In this document: positions 18,000-28,926 of the stretch, in pieces
Layout: every line of letters begins with the position of its first letter
How positions within the stretch are numbered: the first letter of the stretch is position 1
NCBI GenBank assembly: GCA_021413735.1
Contig: JAIOPV010000119.1
Span: forward strand, 1 to 64,000
DNA length: 64,000 nucleotides
Direction: 5' to 3'
Source of the DNA: Planctomycetota bacterium
GTDB lineage: Bacteria; Planctomycetota; Planctomycetia; Gemmatales; Gemmataceae
The notes under the pieces: generated by a model
The model's input: the letters and a program-made list of their open reading frames with translations, nothing else
What the model was told of the DNA's origin: nothing
Database searches by the model: none
Program-made: the position numbers and the translations under genes

Positions 18000-19649
18000 T
18001 CAAAAGTCCGCGTTGAAGCGGATACCGAACGCCGTGAAACTGCCGGGCAGCCGACCCGCCGTGTCGTTCGGGTTGAAGCCTCGCGACATCCAACTGATGT
18101 TCGACTGCACCCGAGCATTCGCCGTCCAGTACCAGTTCAACGCCGCCGTGATGCCCTGCGCCGTGCCGCCGTTGATGCCGCCGTGCGTCAGGTCAACGTA
18201 ATCGTAACGAACGCCCACTTCCCACGCTCCCGTATCGAAACACCAGTGGCCATCGTCGTTCTTGAGCAGCGAGAACCGGCGAGACGGAACCACGCGAGCG
18301 TAACCCGGCCGTTCCTTGACATAGCCGCGGTGGTCCGGCGTCAGGAATCGCAGCAATTCGATGTATCCACCCTGAGCGAAGTAAGTGCCGCGTGCCTTGG
18401 CTCCGGCTGGCAAAACGCCGTTGATGGGCAGGCCGCCGGTGTAAGCGTTCGTGACCGCGCTGACTGTTCCTTCGGCGGCGTAGGTCCACGGTCCGTTCGC
18501 CCCCACGAGTTCGAGGTTGGCGATATTCTGGCCGTCGTAGCTGAAGATCGTGCCGCTATCCACAACGTTCGGAACCTGGAAGCCGCTGCCGATGCGAATA
18601 TCAGGGCGTGCCCGCAAGCGAACGTTGTTCTGGGCCAGGTTGCGGTAGCTGTAGTCGAAGCCGACGTGCCCCCAGACTTCCTGTTCTTCGTTCCAGAACG
18701 GCAGACACGTCACGCGAGCGTCGTAGACGTAGTTGCCGTCGCCGAGCGTTGAGAACTGGCGGTTGTCGAACGAGTTCTGCTCGAAGAAACCGAACAGCGA
18801 GTACGCCCGGCCGTTCAGGTAGTTGTTCGCGATCGTGATACCGTTCGAGAAGTTCGTGTTCCCGTTGAACGCATCGAACATCAGTCCGCGTTCCATCCAG
18901 ATCTGGTAGTTGTCGGATGTGGCCGTCACGAAGTTCAGGCTCTCGCGGTGGCGACCCACGCGGAAGTTCCCGATGATCGGGAGTTTCTGCACGCCGATGT
19001 ACACCTCGTTGAAGCCGACCGTTTCGGATGGGTCGATGTTCGTGAGGTTCGGCGTCACGAATCCTGTTGGATTCGGGATGCCGAGCGTTCGCTGGCGAAG
19101 ATCGGTCGAGTTGGCGAACTCGTACTGCGCGAAGAACTCGAACTGATCGTAGGCCAACGCCGACATTCGCAACCGTGCCCGGCGGAAGTCCATGCCATCC
19201 TGAAGCGCCTGGCCGGGATCGATCATGCTGTTGAACACGCCGATCGAACGTTTCTCGGCGGGGCTCGCGCTGAACCAACCCATGTCGAACTGAGTGACGC
19301 CGCCGACCGACATCTTGAACGCCTTGTCGGGCGTCTCGAAGTTCAGGCCGTTGTTCCACTTCCCGGTGACGCGGTGATCCAGGATATCCTGAGCCTTCTT
19401 CTGTGATTCAGCGAGTTTCGCCTTCTCGTCTCGCTCCTTGAGAGCCTGATCGACGATCCGCTTGACTTCTTCGGGCGTCGCGCCTTGCGGTGCAGTTCCA
19501 ACCTGCGGTGCGACAGCGGGCGTTTCCTGCACCACGGCAGGCAATGCGGGCGGTGTTGTCGGGGCTTCGTTTTGTGCGCTCGCCGTGGAAACGATGTACC
19601 CGAGCGCGACCGCGAGAACACAGGACCGCAACGCCAGCCGCAAGTCCAT
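18000..19649 (-). CDS. OprP/OprO-type outer-membrane porin
   Basis: Outer-membrane beta-barrel of 549 residues from ATG 19649, which follows a G-rich ribosome site. It has a signal peptide (MDLRLALRSCVLAVALGYIV... ending ASA), a Pro/Ala-rich segment, a short coiled coil (EEVKRIVDQALKERDEKAKL) and then the barrel: DFRRARLRMSALAYDQFEF, GRHRESLNFVTATSDNYQIW, GAWEVGVRYDYVDL and a C-terminus ending in Phe (FGIRFNADF), as needed for barrel assembly. OprP relatives pass phosphate or other anions; the ligand here is not shown. It is followed (upstream in the DNA) by the end of the atp operon and could have its own promoter in 19650-19840. Confidence 0.88.
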   Translation of the reverse strand: MDLRLALRSCVLAVALGYIVSTASAQNEAPTTPPALPAVVQETPAVAPQVGTAPQGATPEEVKRIVDQALKERDEKAKLAESQKKAQDILDHRVTGKWNNGLNFETPDKAFKMSVGGVTQFDMGWFSASPAEKRSIGVFNSMIDPGQALQDGMDFRRARLRMSALAYDQFEFFAQYEFANSTDLRQRTLGIPNPTGFVTPNLTNIDPSETVGFNEVYIGVQKLPIIGNFRVGRHRESLNFVTATSDNYQIWMERGLMFDAFNGNTNFSNGITIANNYLNGRAYSLFGFFEQNSFDNRQFSTLGDGNYVYDARVTCLPFWNEEQEVWGHVGFDYSYRNLAQNNVRLRARPDIRIGSGFQVPNVVDSGTIFSYDGQNIANLELVGANGPWTYAAEGTVSAVTNAYTGGLPINGVLPAGAKARGTYFAQGGYIELLRFLTPDHRGYVKERPGYARVVPSRRFSLLKNDDGHWCFDTGAWEVGVRYDYVDLTHGGINGGTAQGITAALNWYWTANARVQSNISWMSRGFNPNDTAGRLPGSFTAFGIRFNADF

Positions 19650-19842
19650 CGAGTCACCCCCCGGATTCCCGACTCCGCCACTTTTGCCAAACTCCGCTGA
19701 TTCTTGAGCAATCACCGGAACCTGGGTAAACCCTCCCGGTTGTGCAGGTCATTCCGGTATCGACACGGTCTGGCCAAATCTTGAACAGAGAGTTCGGTTT
19801 GACGCGAAAAATCGCCGGCTGAGTTGACGAGAAATGCAATCA

Positions 19843-19866
19843 CCTCACCCTGATTTCGGGGTGAGG
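19843..19866. terminator. Hairpin after the atp operon
   Basis: An 8-base perfect stem (cctcaccc / gggtgagg) with an 8-base loop, 44 bases beyond the atpC stop. No strong U-run follows on the minus strand. It could end the atp transcript or just be another repeat. Confidence 0.4.
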
Positions 19867-19909
19867 TTGGCGAGTCTTTGGGCTGGGTGAGGGGAGTTGG
19901 ATTTGCGTC

Positions 19910-20401
19910 TTACGCTGTCGCGTTCTTGGCCGCGACCCGCTTCATGCCCGCTGCGAGATCGCGAGCCTTCGCTTTGTTCGACCGTTCCGCCACGTTGCCA
20001 CTTGGCAACGCTTCCGCATCCGTGGCGGTCTTCGTCGCCAGGTCGGAAGTCACTTCCGTGGCCTTGCGTGCGTGCGCCGTCAACACGGTCACCACGTTCG
20101 AGCGAATCTGAACGAAGCCCGCGTCCACGAACCAACGTTCCACGGCCGTTCCGGTCTTCAGGCGAAGTTCACCGGCGCCGAGACGACCAATCAACGGAGC
20201 GCGACCGTGCATCACACCGAGTTCGCCGTCAAACATCGGCACAACGATGAAGTCGACGACCGTATCGAGGAACGCCTTCTCGGGCGTGACCACGACGCAG
20301 CGCACCTTCCCCTTCATCCTCTCGTCGATGACGTTGGAGGCGAAACTGGGCATCAGGGCGTGTTCCATCGCGGATTGCACGGTCGGCTCGGGGGTAGCCA
20401 T
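19910..20401 (-). CDS. atpC: F1 ATP synthase epsilon subunit
   Basis: Epsilon subunit of the F1 stalk, 163 residues. The beta-sandwich core is clear: VRCVVVTPEKAFLDTVVDFIVVPMFDGELGVMHGRAPLIGRLGAGELRL. A roughly 30-residue N-terminal extension precedes it and the helical C-terminal part is rich in Lys/Ala. ATG 20401 (MATPEPT) is chosen; ATG 20365 (MEHALM) is possible, and the longer frame reads through repeat A. It is the last gene of the atp operon, separated from atpD by a family A palindrome. Confidence 0.92.
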   Translation of the reverse strand: MATPEPTVQSAMEHALMPSFASNVIDERMKGKVRCVVVTPEKAFLDTVVDFIVVPMFDGELGVMHGRAPLIGRLGAGELRLKTGTAVERWFVDAGFVQIRSNVVTVLTAHARKATEVTSDLATKTATDAEALPSGNVAERSNKAKARDLAAGMKRVAAKNATA

Positions 20402-20436
20402 AGTCTTGCACCAATCGTCGAGATGCTTGGGAGCAA

Positions 20437-20504
20437 GCGAGCCACGGGGTTTATCGCCGTGGTCTCCGAAAGAGAAGACCACGGGGATAAACCCCGTGGC
20501 TCGC
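20437..20504. repeat. Dispersed palindromic repeat, family A copy 3, inside the atp operon
   Basis: Arms gcgagccacgggg and ccccgtggctcgc between atpD (stop at 20512) and atpC (start at 20401). One base differs from the consensus in the left arm (ttatcgccgtgg). Confidence 0.95.
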
Positions 20505-20511
20505 AAAGCAA

Positions 20512-22510
<1,999 letters not shown>

Positions 22511-22525
22511 GGTTGACCTCCGGCA

Positions 22526-22553
22526 CGCCGCCCCGATGGGGCGGGCCGCTAAC
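22526..22553. repeat. Palindrome family C copy between atpG and DUF1569 gene
   Basis: Stem ccgcccc / ggggcgg followed by gccgctaac. Other copies are at 23842, 26214, 49558 and 53945. Confidence 0.85.
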
Positions 22554-22564
22554 CGTCCCGAATC

Positions 22565-23455
22565 TTACTTGAGCGCTTCGGAGCCTGCGATGAGTTCGCT
22601 GATTTCCTTCGTGATGTTCGCCTGGCGGGTGCGGTTGTAAACCCGCGTGATTTCCTTGATCAGATCGCCCGCGTTCTCGGTCGCGGCCTTCATCGCCACG
22701 CGACGAGCAATCTGCTCACTCACGGCCGCATCCAGGAACATCTTGAAGAGCCGCACCTTCAACGCGGCCGGCACCAACTCCTCAAGGATCTCAGCCGCAT
22801 CCGGAAGGAACTCATAGCTGACCTTCGATTCGCCAGCAGCAGGAGCCGCCCCCGGTTTGCGCGTGTCAACCGACATCGACGACAACGGCAGCAGCGTTTC
22901 GACCACCACTTGCTGACGGGCCGCGTTGACGAACTTCATGTACGCGACCTTCACCTCGTCGATCTGTCCGGTCACGAACAGGTCGATGTAGCGGTTCGCG
23001 AGTTCATCCACTTCGGCGAACGTCGGCTTCTCGTTGAAGTTCGTGTATTCCCTTGCTCGCGGAATACCCTGGAACTTGTAGAACGCGATGCCTCTCTTAC
23101 CCGCCGCTTCCAACTCGAACGGCACGTTCGCTTCGCGATACTGCCGGATCGTCGCCATGCCTTCGCGAATGATGCTGCCGTTGTAGCCGCCGCACAGTCC
23201 GCGATTCGCGGAGATGACGAGCAACAGCGACTTCTTCACCGGCCGCGTGACGAGCAACGGGTGCGAGACTTCGCCCGCGTTCTTGCTCAGGTCAGCGGCC
23301 AGTTCCGCGATCTTGCGAGTGTACGCATCAGCCTCGGTAGCGCGGTCGAGCGCCTTCTTGAAGCGTGCGGTGGCGATGAGTTCCATCGTCCGGGTGATCT
23401 TCCGGATGTTCCGCACCGCCTTGCGGCGTTTCACGAGGACGCGAAGGTTAGCCAT
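22565..23455 (-). CDS. atpG: F1 ATP synthase gamma subunit
   Basis: Central stalk subunit, 296 residues. The N-terminal helix (LVKRRKAVRNIRKITRTMELIATARFKKA) and the C-terminal helix (RRVAMKAATENAGDLIKEITRVYNRTRQANITKEISELI) form the rotating coiled coil; LLLVISANRGLCGGYNGSI is the conserved middle motif. Start ATG 23455 needs no correction. Its upstream neighbour in the transcript is a small toxin-like gene and its downstream neighbour a DUF1569 gene, both unusual for an atp operon. Confidence 0.96.
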   Translation of the reverse strand: MANLRVLVKRRKAVRNIRKITRTMELIATARFKKALDRATEADAYTRKIAELAADLSKNAGEVSHPLLVTRPVKKSLLLVISANRGLCGGYNGSIIREGMATIRQYREANVPFELEAAGKRGIAFYKFQGIPRAREYTNFNEKPTFAEVDELANRYIDLFVTGQIDEVKVAYMKFVNAARQQVVVETLLPLSSMSVDTRKPGAAPAAGESKVSYEFLPDAAEILEELVPAALKVRLFKMFLDAAVSEQIARRVAMKAATENAGDLIKEITRVYNRTRQANITKEISELIAGSEALK

Positions 23456-23466
23456 TTCGGTCTCTT

Positions 23467-23562
23467 GTAGGGTGGGTCGGGTCGTGCTTCACGACGAGCC
23501 CCCACCATTTTCGTGCGTTGTGGTCGGGCTCGACCGCAACACCGGTCTCGACCCACCCTCCC
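23467..23562. repeat. Palindrome family E between toxin-like gene and atpG
   Basis: Outer arms tagggtgggtcg and cgacccaccct, with inner complementary blocks (gggtcgtgcttcacgac). It fills the gap between the two genes. Confidence 0.8.
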
Positions 23563-23568
23563 CGCTCA

Positions 23569-23808
23569 TCATTTCTTGTACGCAGTAATAACGAAGATCA
23601 GGTCTTCGTCGCCCCAACCGTTGTATCGCCAGATGATTTTGACCCACCGACCATTCGGGAGTCGTCCCAAGCTCTCGACGCCGGGTTCGGGCTCTTCCCA
23701 CCAATCCCTGTCAGTGCGGTTGTGCCACGCGAACTCAACCTCGTCGGCTCCCAAGCCGTGCAAATCCAGTTTCGCCAAGTTCCAATCGATCCAAACGAAT
23801 TCTGCCAT
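23569..23808 (-). CDS. Small BrnT-like (putative toxin-fold) protein in the atp operon
   Basis: A 79-residue protein, MAEFVWIDWNLAKLDLHGLG at the start and GRWVKIIWRYNGWGDEDLIF near the end, finishing ITAYKK. The pattern W-x-x-WN-x-x-K-x-x-x-HG-x-x-x-x-E-V-E followed by an R/K-rich beta hairpin resembles BrnT/RelE-superfamily toxins and their solitary relatives, which are ribosome-dependent or free RNases. That assignment rests on pattern memory, not a search. No antitoxin-like gene is adjacent. It lies between atpA and atpG on the same strand, with palindromes on both sides. It could equally be a harmless domesticated homologue. Confidence 0.65.
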   Translation of the reverse strand: MAEFVWIDWNLAKLDLHGLGADEVEFAWHNRTDRDWWEEPEPGVESLGRLPNGRWVKIIWRYNGWGDEDLIFVITAYKK

Positions 23809-23841
23809 CCTCCTTTCTTTTCGTGTTCGAGGGACCGGAAC

Positions 23842-23870
23842 GCCGCCCCAGCGGGGCGGCAGCTAAACAC
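23842..23870. repeat. Palindrome family C copy between atpA and toxin-like gene
   Basis: Perfect stem gccgcccc / ggggcggc with the family tail agctaaacac, four bases from the atpA stop. Confidence 0.88.
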
Positions 23871-23874
23871 ACCA

Positions 23875-25596
23875 TTACGCTTTGAACTGTGGTTGGAACT
23901 CCGCAATCGCGGCGTTCAGCTTCTCCACCACTTCGGGCGTCATGTCTTTCTTCTCGGCGAGGAGAGCGCGCACTTCCGGCTTCTGTTCCTTCATGAATTT
24001 GAGGAACTGCTCCTCCCACAACCGCACCTTCGTTCGCTCCACCTTGTCCAAGCCACCGCTGTTGCCGGCGTAAATAATCATGATTTGGTCGATCACGTTC
24101 AGCGGGCGATACTGGCCCTGCTTCAAGATTTCGACCATGCGTTGACCGCGATCGAGCTGCCGTTGCGTTGCGGGGTCGAGGTCGGTGCCGAGCTGTGCGA
24201 ACGCTTCCAGTTCGCGGAACTGAGCGAGCGTCAGCTTCAAACCACCGGCAACCGTCTTGTTCTTCATCGCCTTGATCTGAGCGTTCCCACCGACGCGGCT
24301 CACCGAGATACCGACGTCCACAGCAGGAAGAACGCCCGAGTTCTTCAGGTCAGGCTGAAGGTAAATCTGACCGTCCGTAATCGAGATCACGTTCGTTGGG
24401 ATGTAGGCCGACACTTCGCCTTCGAGCGTCTCGATGATCGGCAACGCAGTCAGCGAACCACCTGTACCGGCAACCTTCGCGATCTTCGCACCGGGGAAGT
24501 TCTTGAGGTCGTGCTTGGCCTGATCGTAGCCTCCGAGTTCCCCCGGCCCCATGTAGACCATGCCGTCGTCGCCAGGACCACGACGTTCGGTTGGAGCATT
24601 CTTCTTGTTGATACCCCAGTGGATGCCAGCGTTCGCGCTGTCAGTGTGGCCGTCGAGGATGACCCACTTCTCGGCCAACTTCGCACTGCGTTCGAGCAAG
24701 CGCGAGTGGCAGTAGAACACGTCGCCAGGATAGGCTTCGCGACCCGGAGGACGACGAACGAGCAGCGACAACTGACGATATGCCGCAGCTTGCTTCGACA
24801 AGTCATCGTAAACGACGAGCGTGTCGCGACCTTCTTCGTACATGAAGTATTCGGCCATCGCCGTGCCCGCGTACGGGGCGATGTACTGCACGGGAGCAGC
24901 GTCGGCGGCAGAGGAGACAACGACGATGGTGTACTCCATCGCGCCGGCCTTCCGCAGAATTTCGACCACGCCCGCGACCTTCGATTCCATCTGCCCGCAC
25001 GCCACGTACACGCAGATGACGTTCTCTTCCTTCTGATTGATGATCGTGTCAATCGCGATGGCAGTCTTGCCGGTTTTGCGGTCGCCGATGATGAGTTCGC
25101 GCTGACCACGACCAATCGGCGTCATGGCGTCGATGGCCTTGATGCCCGTTTGAAGCGGTTGCTTCACAGGCTGCCGTTCGACGATGCCCGCTGCGGGACT
25201 TTCGACCGGCCGACGCTTCGTCGTGAGAATCGGCCCCTTGCCATCGAGTGGATTGCCGAGCGGATCGACCACACGGCCAATCATCGCCGGGCCAACCGGC
25301 ACCGAGAGCAGCTCGCCCGTCGTGCGAACTTCCATCCCCTCGCGAACCTTGAGGTAGTCGCCGAGGATGATGACCGACACCGACGCTTCTTCGAGGTTGA
25401 ACGCCAACCCCTTCACGCCAGCATCAGGAAAGTCGACGAGTTCGCCCGCCATGACCTTCGAGAGGCCATAGCAGCGGGCGATGCCGTCGCCCACTTCCAG
25501 CACTTGACCCACTTCACGCGACTCAACCTTCTGGTCGTAGTCGGTGATTTGCTTGGTCAGAACGCTGATGATTTCGCCGGCATTAAGCTTGGACAT
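23875..25596 (-). CDS. atpA: F1 ATP synthase alpha subunit with an internal insertion
   Basis: Regulatory alpha subunit of the F1 ring, 573 residues against the usual 500-515. Walker [11 protein letters not shown] is at residues 171-180, with the conserved RELIIGDR before it and the [19 protein letters not shown] strand. The extra length is a block at about 310-375 (from [10 protein letters not shown] to [10 protein letters not shown]) placed between [12 protein letters not shown] and [12 protein letters not shown], where normal alpha subunits have a few residues. The block begins polar and includes a [17 protein letters not shown] stretch. ATG 25596 overlaps the end of atpH by 14 bases. The frame is intact throughout, so the insertion is not a sequencing shift. 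Confidence 0.96.
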   Translation of the reverse strand: MSKLNAGEIISVLTKQITDYDQKVESREVGQVLEVGDGIARCYGLSKVMAGELVDFPDAGVKGLAFNLEEASVSVIILGDYLKVREGMEVRTTGELLSVPVGPAMIGRVVDPLGNPLDGKGPILTTKRRPVESPAAGIVERQPVKQPLQTGIKAIDAMTPIGRGQRELIIGDRKTGKTAIAIDTIINQKEENVICVYVACGQMESKVAGVVEILRKAGAMEYTIVVVSSAADAAPVQYIAPYAGTAMAEYFMYEEGRDTLVVYDDLSKQAAAYRQLSLLVRRPPGREAYPGDVFYCHSRLLERSAKLAEKWVILDGHTDSANAGIHWGINKKNAPTERRGPGDDGMVYMGPGELGGYDQAKHDLKNFPGAKIAKVAGTGGSLTALPIIETLEGEVSAYIPTNVISITDGQIYLQPDLKNSGVLPAVDVGISVSRVGGNAQIKAMKNKTVAGGLKLTLAQFRELEAFAQLGTDLDPATQRQLDRGQRMVEILKQGQYRPLNVIDQIMIIYAGNSGGLDKVERTKVRLWEEQFLKFMKEQKPEVRALLAEKKDMTPEVVEKLNAAIAEFQPQFKA

Positions 25597-26191
25597 AGCT
25601 GTTGCCCTTGTCGAGCAAGAGAGTGCGGAGGGTATTGAGTCGGGTACGGATCGAAGTATCAATCACCCGGTCGCCAATTTGAACGATCATGCCCCCGAGC
25701 AGCTCCGGGTCCACACGAAGAACCAAAACTGGTTGCTGCTTCATCTGGGCAGTCAGTGTGCTGGTCAGAGCCGACTTCTGGGCGTCGGTAAGCGCCACGG
25801 CCGAGGTCACCTTGACGCGAACCCGTCCGGCTCGTTCCTCGAGTAGTTGCCGATACGCGGCAGCGATTCCCGCCAGCAGGTTCAGCCGATTGTTCTTGGT
25901 CAGGACGGTCAGCAGGCCACGGAACAGGTCCGACGTATTCCCCGGCAACGCCGCTCCGAGTGCATTCGCCTTGGCTCGCTTTCCGACGGCGGGGCTTGCG
26001 AGAAAGTCGGCCACAGCTGCGTTCTTTGCGAGAACGCCGGAAACGAACTCTTCCAGTTCCGTGCCGAGAGCATCGACGACACCCACGCCGGATTGCTTGA
26101 TCGCGGCAGCGATCAGCGATTCGGCGTACACCTTGGCGAGCCGGGATTGAACCGACCCAGCCTGAAGAACGGTGTCGTGCAGTTCGGACAT
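25583..26191 (-). CDS. atpH: F1 ATP synthase delta subunit
   Basis: Peripheral stalk subunit OSCP/delta, 202 residues. Typical are [15 protein letters not shown] in the N-terminal helical domain, [17 protein letters not shown], and the C-terminal motif [28 protein letters not shown]. It lies between atpF and atpA as usual, and its stop overlaps the atpA start by 14 bases, pointing to translational coupling. Confidence 0.94.
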   Translation of the reverse strand: MSELHDTVLQAGSVQSRLAKVYAESLIAAAIKQSGVGVVDALGTELEEFVSGVLAKNAAVADFLASPAVGKRAKANALGAALPGNTSDLFRGLLTVLTKNNRLNLLAGIAAAYRQLLEERAGRVRVKVTSAVALTDAQKSALTSTLTAQMKQQPVLVLRVDPELLGGMIVQIGDRVIDTSIRTRLNTLRTLLLDKGNSYVQA

Positions 26192-26213
26192 TGAATCGAG
26201 TCCCGTTCGCGGA

Positions 26214-26241
26214 GGCCGCCCCGTTGGGGCGACGGCTAAAC
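26214..26241. repeat. Palindrome family C copy between atpF and atpH
   Basis: Stem cgcccc / ggggcg with loop gtt, followed by acggctaaacgcc, ending six bases before the atpF stop. Confidence 0.85.
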
Positions 26242-26246
26242 GCCAA

Positions 26247-26861
26247 TCACGCCTTGCTCGCGCCCTTCAATTCGGCGATCGACTGATCGAGCAACCGTGC
26301 ATGGTCGTCCGACGAGATCTGACGACCGAGAGCCTTCTCGGACATCAGCGAGGCGAGCTTGACGGCCTGCTCGTAAACTTCCTTCATCATCACGGCTTTG
26401 TTCGTTTCGGTTTCGCGGCGTGCCCGCTCACGTTCGGCGGCGGCTTCCTTCACGCCCACTTCGCGCTCGCTTACCTTGAGTGCGTCCGCATCGCGACGGG
26501 CTTCGTCGAGGATGTCCTTGGCCTTTGCCGCAGCAGCGTCAAGTTCGGCTTTCGCCTTCACGAGAGCTTCCAACGCTTCCTTCCGATCACGCCTGGCTTC
26601 TTCCTGAGCGCCGATGATCGTGGCTTCTCGCTTTTCCAACCCTTCCTTGATGGCCGGCCAGGCGAACTTGCTGAGGATCGCGATCAGCAGTGCGAACACG
26701 ATCAGCGTGTAGATGCCGAGATCCCACCGCTTGATACCGGTGAAATCGAGGCCGCCCTTTTCTTCGCCACCAGCCGGAGCACTGGCAAAGGCTGGTACGC
26801 TCAGAATCAGCACGGCCAGCGCCGCGAGAACGAACAGTCGGCAAGTCAGGGAGAATCGCAT
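26247..26861 (-). CDS. atpF: F0 ATP synthase b subunit with signal peptide
   Basis: Peripheral stalk b subunit of 204 residues. ATG 26861 follows a ggagg site and opens a cleavable-looking signal peptide (LFVLAALAVLILSVPAFASA), then a membrane helix (LGIYTLIVFALLIAILSKFAW) and a long charged coiled coil rich in Ala, Glu, Lys and Arg. The extra N-terminal signal before the membrane anchor is known from other planctomycetes. The longer frame to 26909 is rejected. Confidence 0.94.
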   Translation of the reverse strand: MRFSLTCRLFVLAALAVLILSVPAFASAPAGGEEKGGLDFTGIKRWDLGIYTLIVFALLIAILSKFAWPAIKEGLEKREATIIGAQEEARRDRKEALEALVKAKAELDAAAAKAKDILDEARRDADALKVSEREVGVKEAAAERERARRETETNKAVMMKEVYEQAVKLASLMSEKALGRQISSDDHARLLDQSIAELKGASKA

Positions 26862-26915
26862 CGGTGGCCTCCGTTTAACCGCGACCCGAAGGGAAGCGAG
26901 TGCCTTCACTCCAAA

Positions 26916-27203
26916 TCACAGGAACACGAGAGCGAGGCAAAGCACGAGAGCGATAATCCCAGCACCTTCGACCAGACCAGCGAGAATGAACATCGCGCCT
27001 TGAATAGCTCCGGCCTGCTCAGGCTGGCGAGCAATCCCGCTCAGCGCGGCGTAGCCCACAAGACCGATGCCGATGCCGATACCAATGATCGCCAGACCCA
27101 TCCCGATACCAGCGCCAAGGCCAGCACCTTCAGCAGCGAACAGCGGAGTCGCGGTTGCGAGAACTCCGAGCAAAGCAACCAACAGCAGGTTCGAGAATCG
27201 CAT
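26916..27203 (-). CDS. atpE: F0 ATP synthase c subunit with signal peptide
   Basis: Rotor-ring subunit, 95 residues: an N-terminal signal (MRFSNLLLVALLGVLATATP, ending LFA), then two membrane helices joined by the polar loop ARQPEQ. The ion-carrying Glu is in GLVEGAGIIAL. It is followed by Gly-Ala and not Ser/Thr-Tyr, so proton rather than sodium coupling is expected. ATG 27203 has a ggagg site; the upstream extension is rejected. Confidence 0.94.
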   Translation of the reverse strand: MRFSNLLLVALLGVLATATPLFAAEGAGLGAGIGMGLAIIGIGIGIGLVGYAALSGIARQPEQAGAIQGAMFILAGLVEGAGIIALVLCLALVFL

Positions 27204-27263
27204 CGTCGGAATCCTCCAGAAATCGGTTGGGTGAAGTTTCGTGAAATCTCTCATCGCCGCGAA

Positions 27264-28169
27264 TCAGTGCGGCGGGTGTTTCGCAAGTCCGATGAACACA
27301 GCCGTCAAGAACGTGAAGATGAACGCTTGAAGCCCCGCGATGAACAGTTCCAATAGGCTCAACGCGGTCACCAGTGCGACGCTGAACGGCATGACGCACC
27401 AGTACAACCAGTCCTGCCCCTTCGCGATCGGAATCTGATACGCCGGATCAGAAACCAGCGCGATGAAGAACAGAATCATGAACAAGACGGTGTGCCCGGC
27501 CAACATATTGGCGAACAACCGGACGGCCAACACGCCGGCCCGAATGAACGCCGTGGCATATTCAAGGATCGCCATTCCGAAGGTGATGACGAACCCCATC
27601 ACCTTCATGACCATCCCGCCTTCGAGTTCGATGTGCGGAATGAACGTTTTCAGGTAGCCACCAACCCCGTTCGACTTCACCCCCGAAATGTGGATGACGA
27701 AGAAACTCACCACCGCCAAGGCCCCGGTCACCATGATCGAAGCCGTCGGTGAGCCAAGGAACGGGATCAGCCCAATCAGGTTCATCACGAAGATGAACAG
27801 GAACAGCGTGGTCAAGTATGGCAAGAAGGTGTTCGCATCGTGTTCGCCAACACCCGGGCGTGCGATCTTATCGCGAACGAAGAACAGCAAGCTTTCGATC
27901 AGGTTCCACAATTTGCCGCGAGGCGGCTCACCGGACCGCATCTTCGCCCCGAGCCAGATCATCGAGACGCCGACGATGATGGCGCTGACGGTCATCAGGA
28001 TCATGAACTTCAGCGGCAAACCGAACAGTTCCAGCCCATCGATCCCAAACTTCGCTGTCGGCAGAAATTCGAGATGGTGGCTATCGACAACGTGCGCGAA
28101 CGGGTCGATCTTCGCCTTGACTTCGGCTGATGCTGCGGTCGAGATTGTTTCTGCTGCCGCCATCGCCAC
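27264..28169 (-). CDS. atpB: F0 ATP synthase a subunit
   Basis: Membrane stator subunit with proton half-channels, 301 residues. The essential Arg lies in LAVRLFANMLAGH, and conserved C-terminal helix residues are in LLELFIAGLQAFIFTFLTAVFI. The N-terminus is long and polar (about 50 residues, with VVDSHHLEFLP) before the first helix. It starts three bases after the stop of the atpI-like gene. Confidence 0.96.
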   Translation of the reverse strand: MAMAAAETISTAASAEVKAKIDPFAHVVDSHHLEFLPTAKFGIDGLELFGLPLKFMILMTVSAIIVGVSMIWLGAKMRSGEPPRGKLWNLIESLLFFVRDKIARPGVGEHDANTFLPYLTTLFLFIFVMNLIGLIPFLGSPTASIMVTGALAVVSFFVIHISGVKSNGVGGYLKTFIPHIELEGGMVMKVMGFVITFGMAILEYATAFIRAGVLAVRLFANMLAGHTVLFMILFFIALVSDPAYQIPIAKGQDWLYWCVMPFSVALVTALSLLELFIAGLQAFIFTFLTAVFIGLAKHPPH

Positions 28170-28172
28170 ACC

Positions 28173-28577
28173 TCACGACCCGGAGGTCTGTTTTTTCCCA
28201 TTCATGGCCTGGGAACCCAACAACGCAATCTCAACGATCAAGTTCAGCAAATACGCCCCGAGCACCCACGCGAAGAAAGCCAGCGGTTCGCCACGGAACG
28301 TGTCGCCTGCCGCGAAGAACACCGCCACCGCACCACCGAACCCCACCACCAACCGCACAAACGTTCCCAGAAACATCGCCGCGATCTGCCCATACGCCGA
28401 CGCTTTCGACATCCGACCGGCGAGGAGCAACGTCGCGATCCCCACCGGAACCGTCAGCCCAAGCGCGACCCCTGCACAAAGCCACTGATACGACCCTCGC
28501 CATTGTGCGAGCGGCACAGCGACCAACGCCACAATCAGCACAGGCACACCGAGCAGGATTGCAGCCTGCCGGATCAC
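28173..28577 (-). CDS. AtpI-like membrane protein at the head of the atp operon
   Basis: A 134-residue protein with four hydrophobic segments (ILLGVPVLIVALVAVPLA; LCAGVALGLTVPVGIATLLL; MFLGTFVRLVVGFGGAVAVFFA; LAFFAWVLGAYLLNLIVEIALL). Position upstream of atpB and topology match AtpI, which helps assemble the c-ring and may carry Mg2+. Its start overlaps the preceding small gene by four bases (ATGA), indicating coupled translation. Sequence similarity to classical AtpI is weak. Confidence 0.75.
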   Translation of the reverse strand: MIRQAAILLGVPVLIVALVAVPLAQWRGSYQWLCAGVALGLTVPVGIATLLLAGRMSKASAYGQIAAMFLGTFVRLVVGFGGAVAVFFAAGDTFRGEPLAFFAWVLGAYLLNLIVEIALLGSQAMNGKKQTSGS

Positions 28578-28840
28578 GACCCGCTCCCACTTGTTCCGTC
28601 TGTCGGTTCTGTCGGCTTCGTTTTTGCTGTCACCTTCTTCGCCATCTGGATGAGGTGGAAGAATGAGACCGCAACACCGAGCAGAGTCAGCCCAATAGTG
28701 AATCCGGGCATCGTGCCCAGGAAGTAATCGAGCACTAACCCGAAGATCGCAAACGACGCCATCTCCGAACCGGCCATCAGGAAACCGAGCGGCATGCTCG
28801 GTCCGTTCTGGGGGCCATTCGACGACGGATCAGCGGACAT
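28574..28840 (-). CDS. AtpZ-like two-helix membrane protein, first gene of the atp operon
   Basis: An 88-residue protein: polar Ser/Asn/Pro start, helices around GSEMASFAIFGLVLDYFLG and FTIGLTLLGVAVSFFHLIQM, then a Lys/Thr-rich cytoplasmic tail. The topology, GLVLDYFLG motif and place before an atpI-like gene match AtpZ/AtpQ family proteins that work with AtpI. It is the first gene after the putative atp promoter at 28889-28916. Confidence 0.75.
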   Translation of the reverse strand: MSADPSSNGPQNGPSMPLGFLMAGSEMASFAIFGLVLDYFLGTMPGFTIGLTLLGVAVSFFHLIQMAKKVTAKTKPTEPTDGTSGSGS

Positions 28841-28888
28841 TGCGGTCGTCCGGTTTTTGCGTGATCCTTTGTGACGTAACGAAGGCGT

Positions 28889-28916
28889 ATTGTGCCCAGT
28901 CAGCGAGCGAAGTCAA
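28889..28916 (-). promoter_or_regulatory. Candidate sigma70-type promoter of the atp operon
   Basis: On the minus strand: -35 ttgact (28911-28916), 16-base spacer, -10 cacaat (28889-28894), leaving a leader of about 40 bases before the first atp gene. -35 matches consensus at five of six and -10 at four of six. Confidence 0.45.
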
Positions 28917-28926
28917 CGGGCATCTC

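Noticed and set aside
23518-25638. A 706-residue open frame on the plus strand
   Set aside because: It is antisense to atpA, whose protein motifs are unmistakable. High-GC codon usage keeps the opposite strand open.
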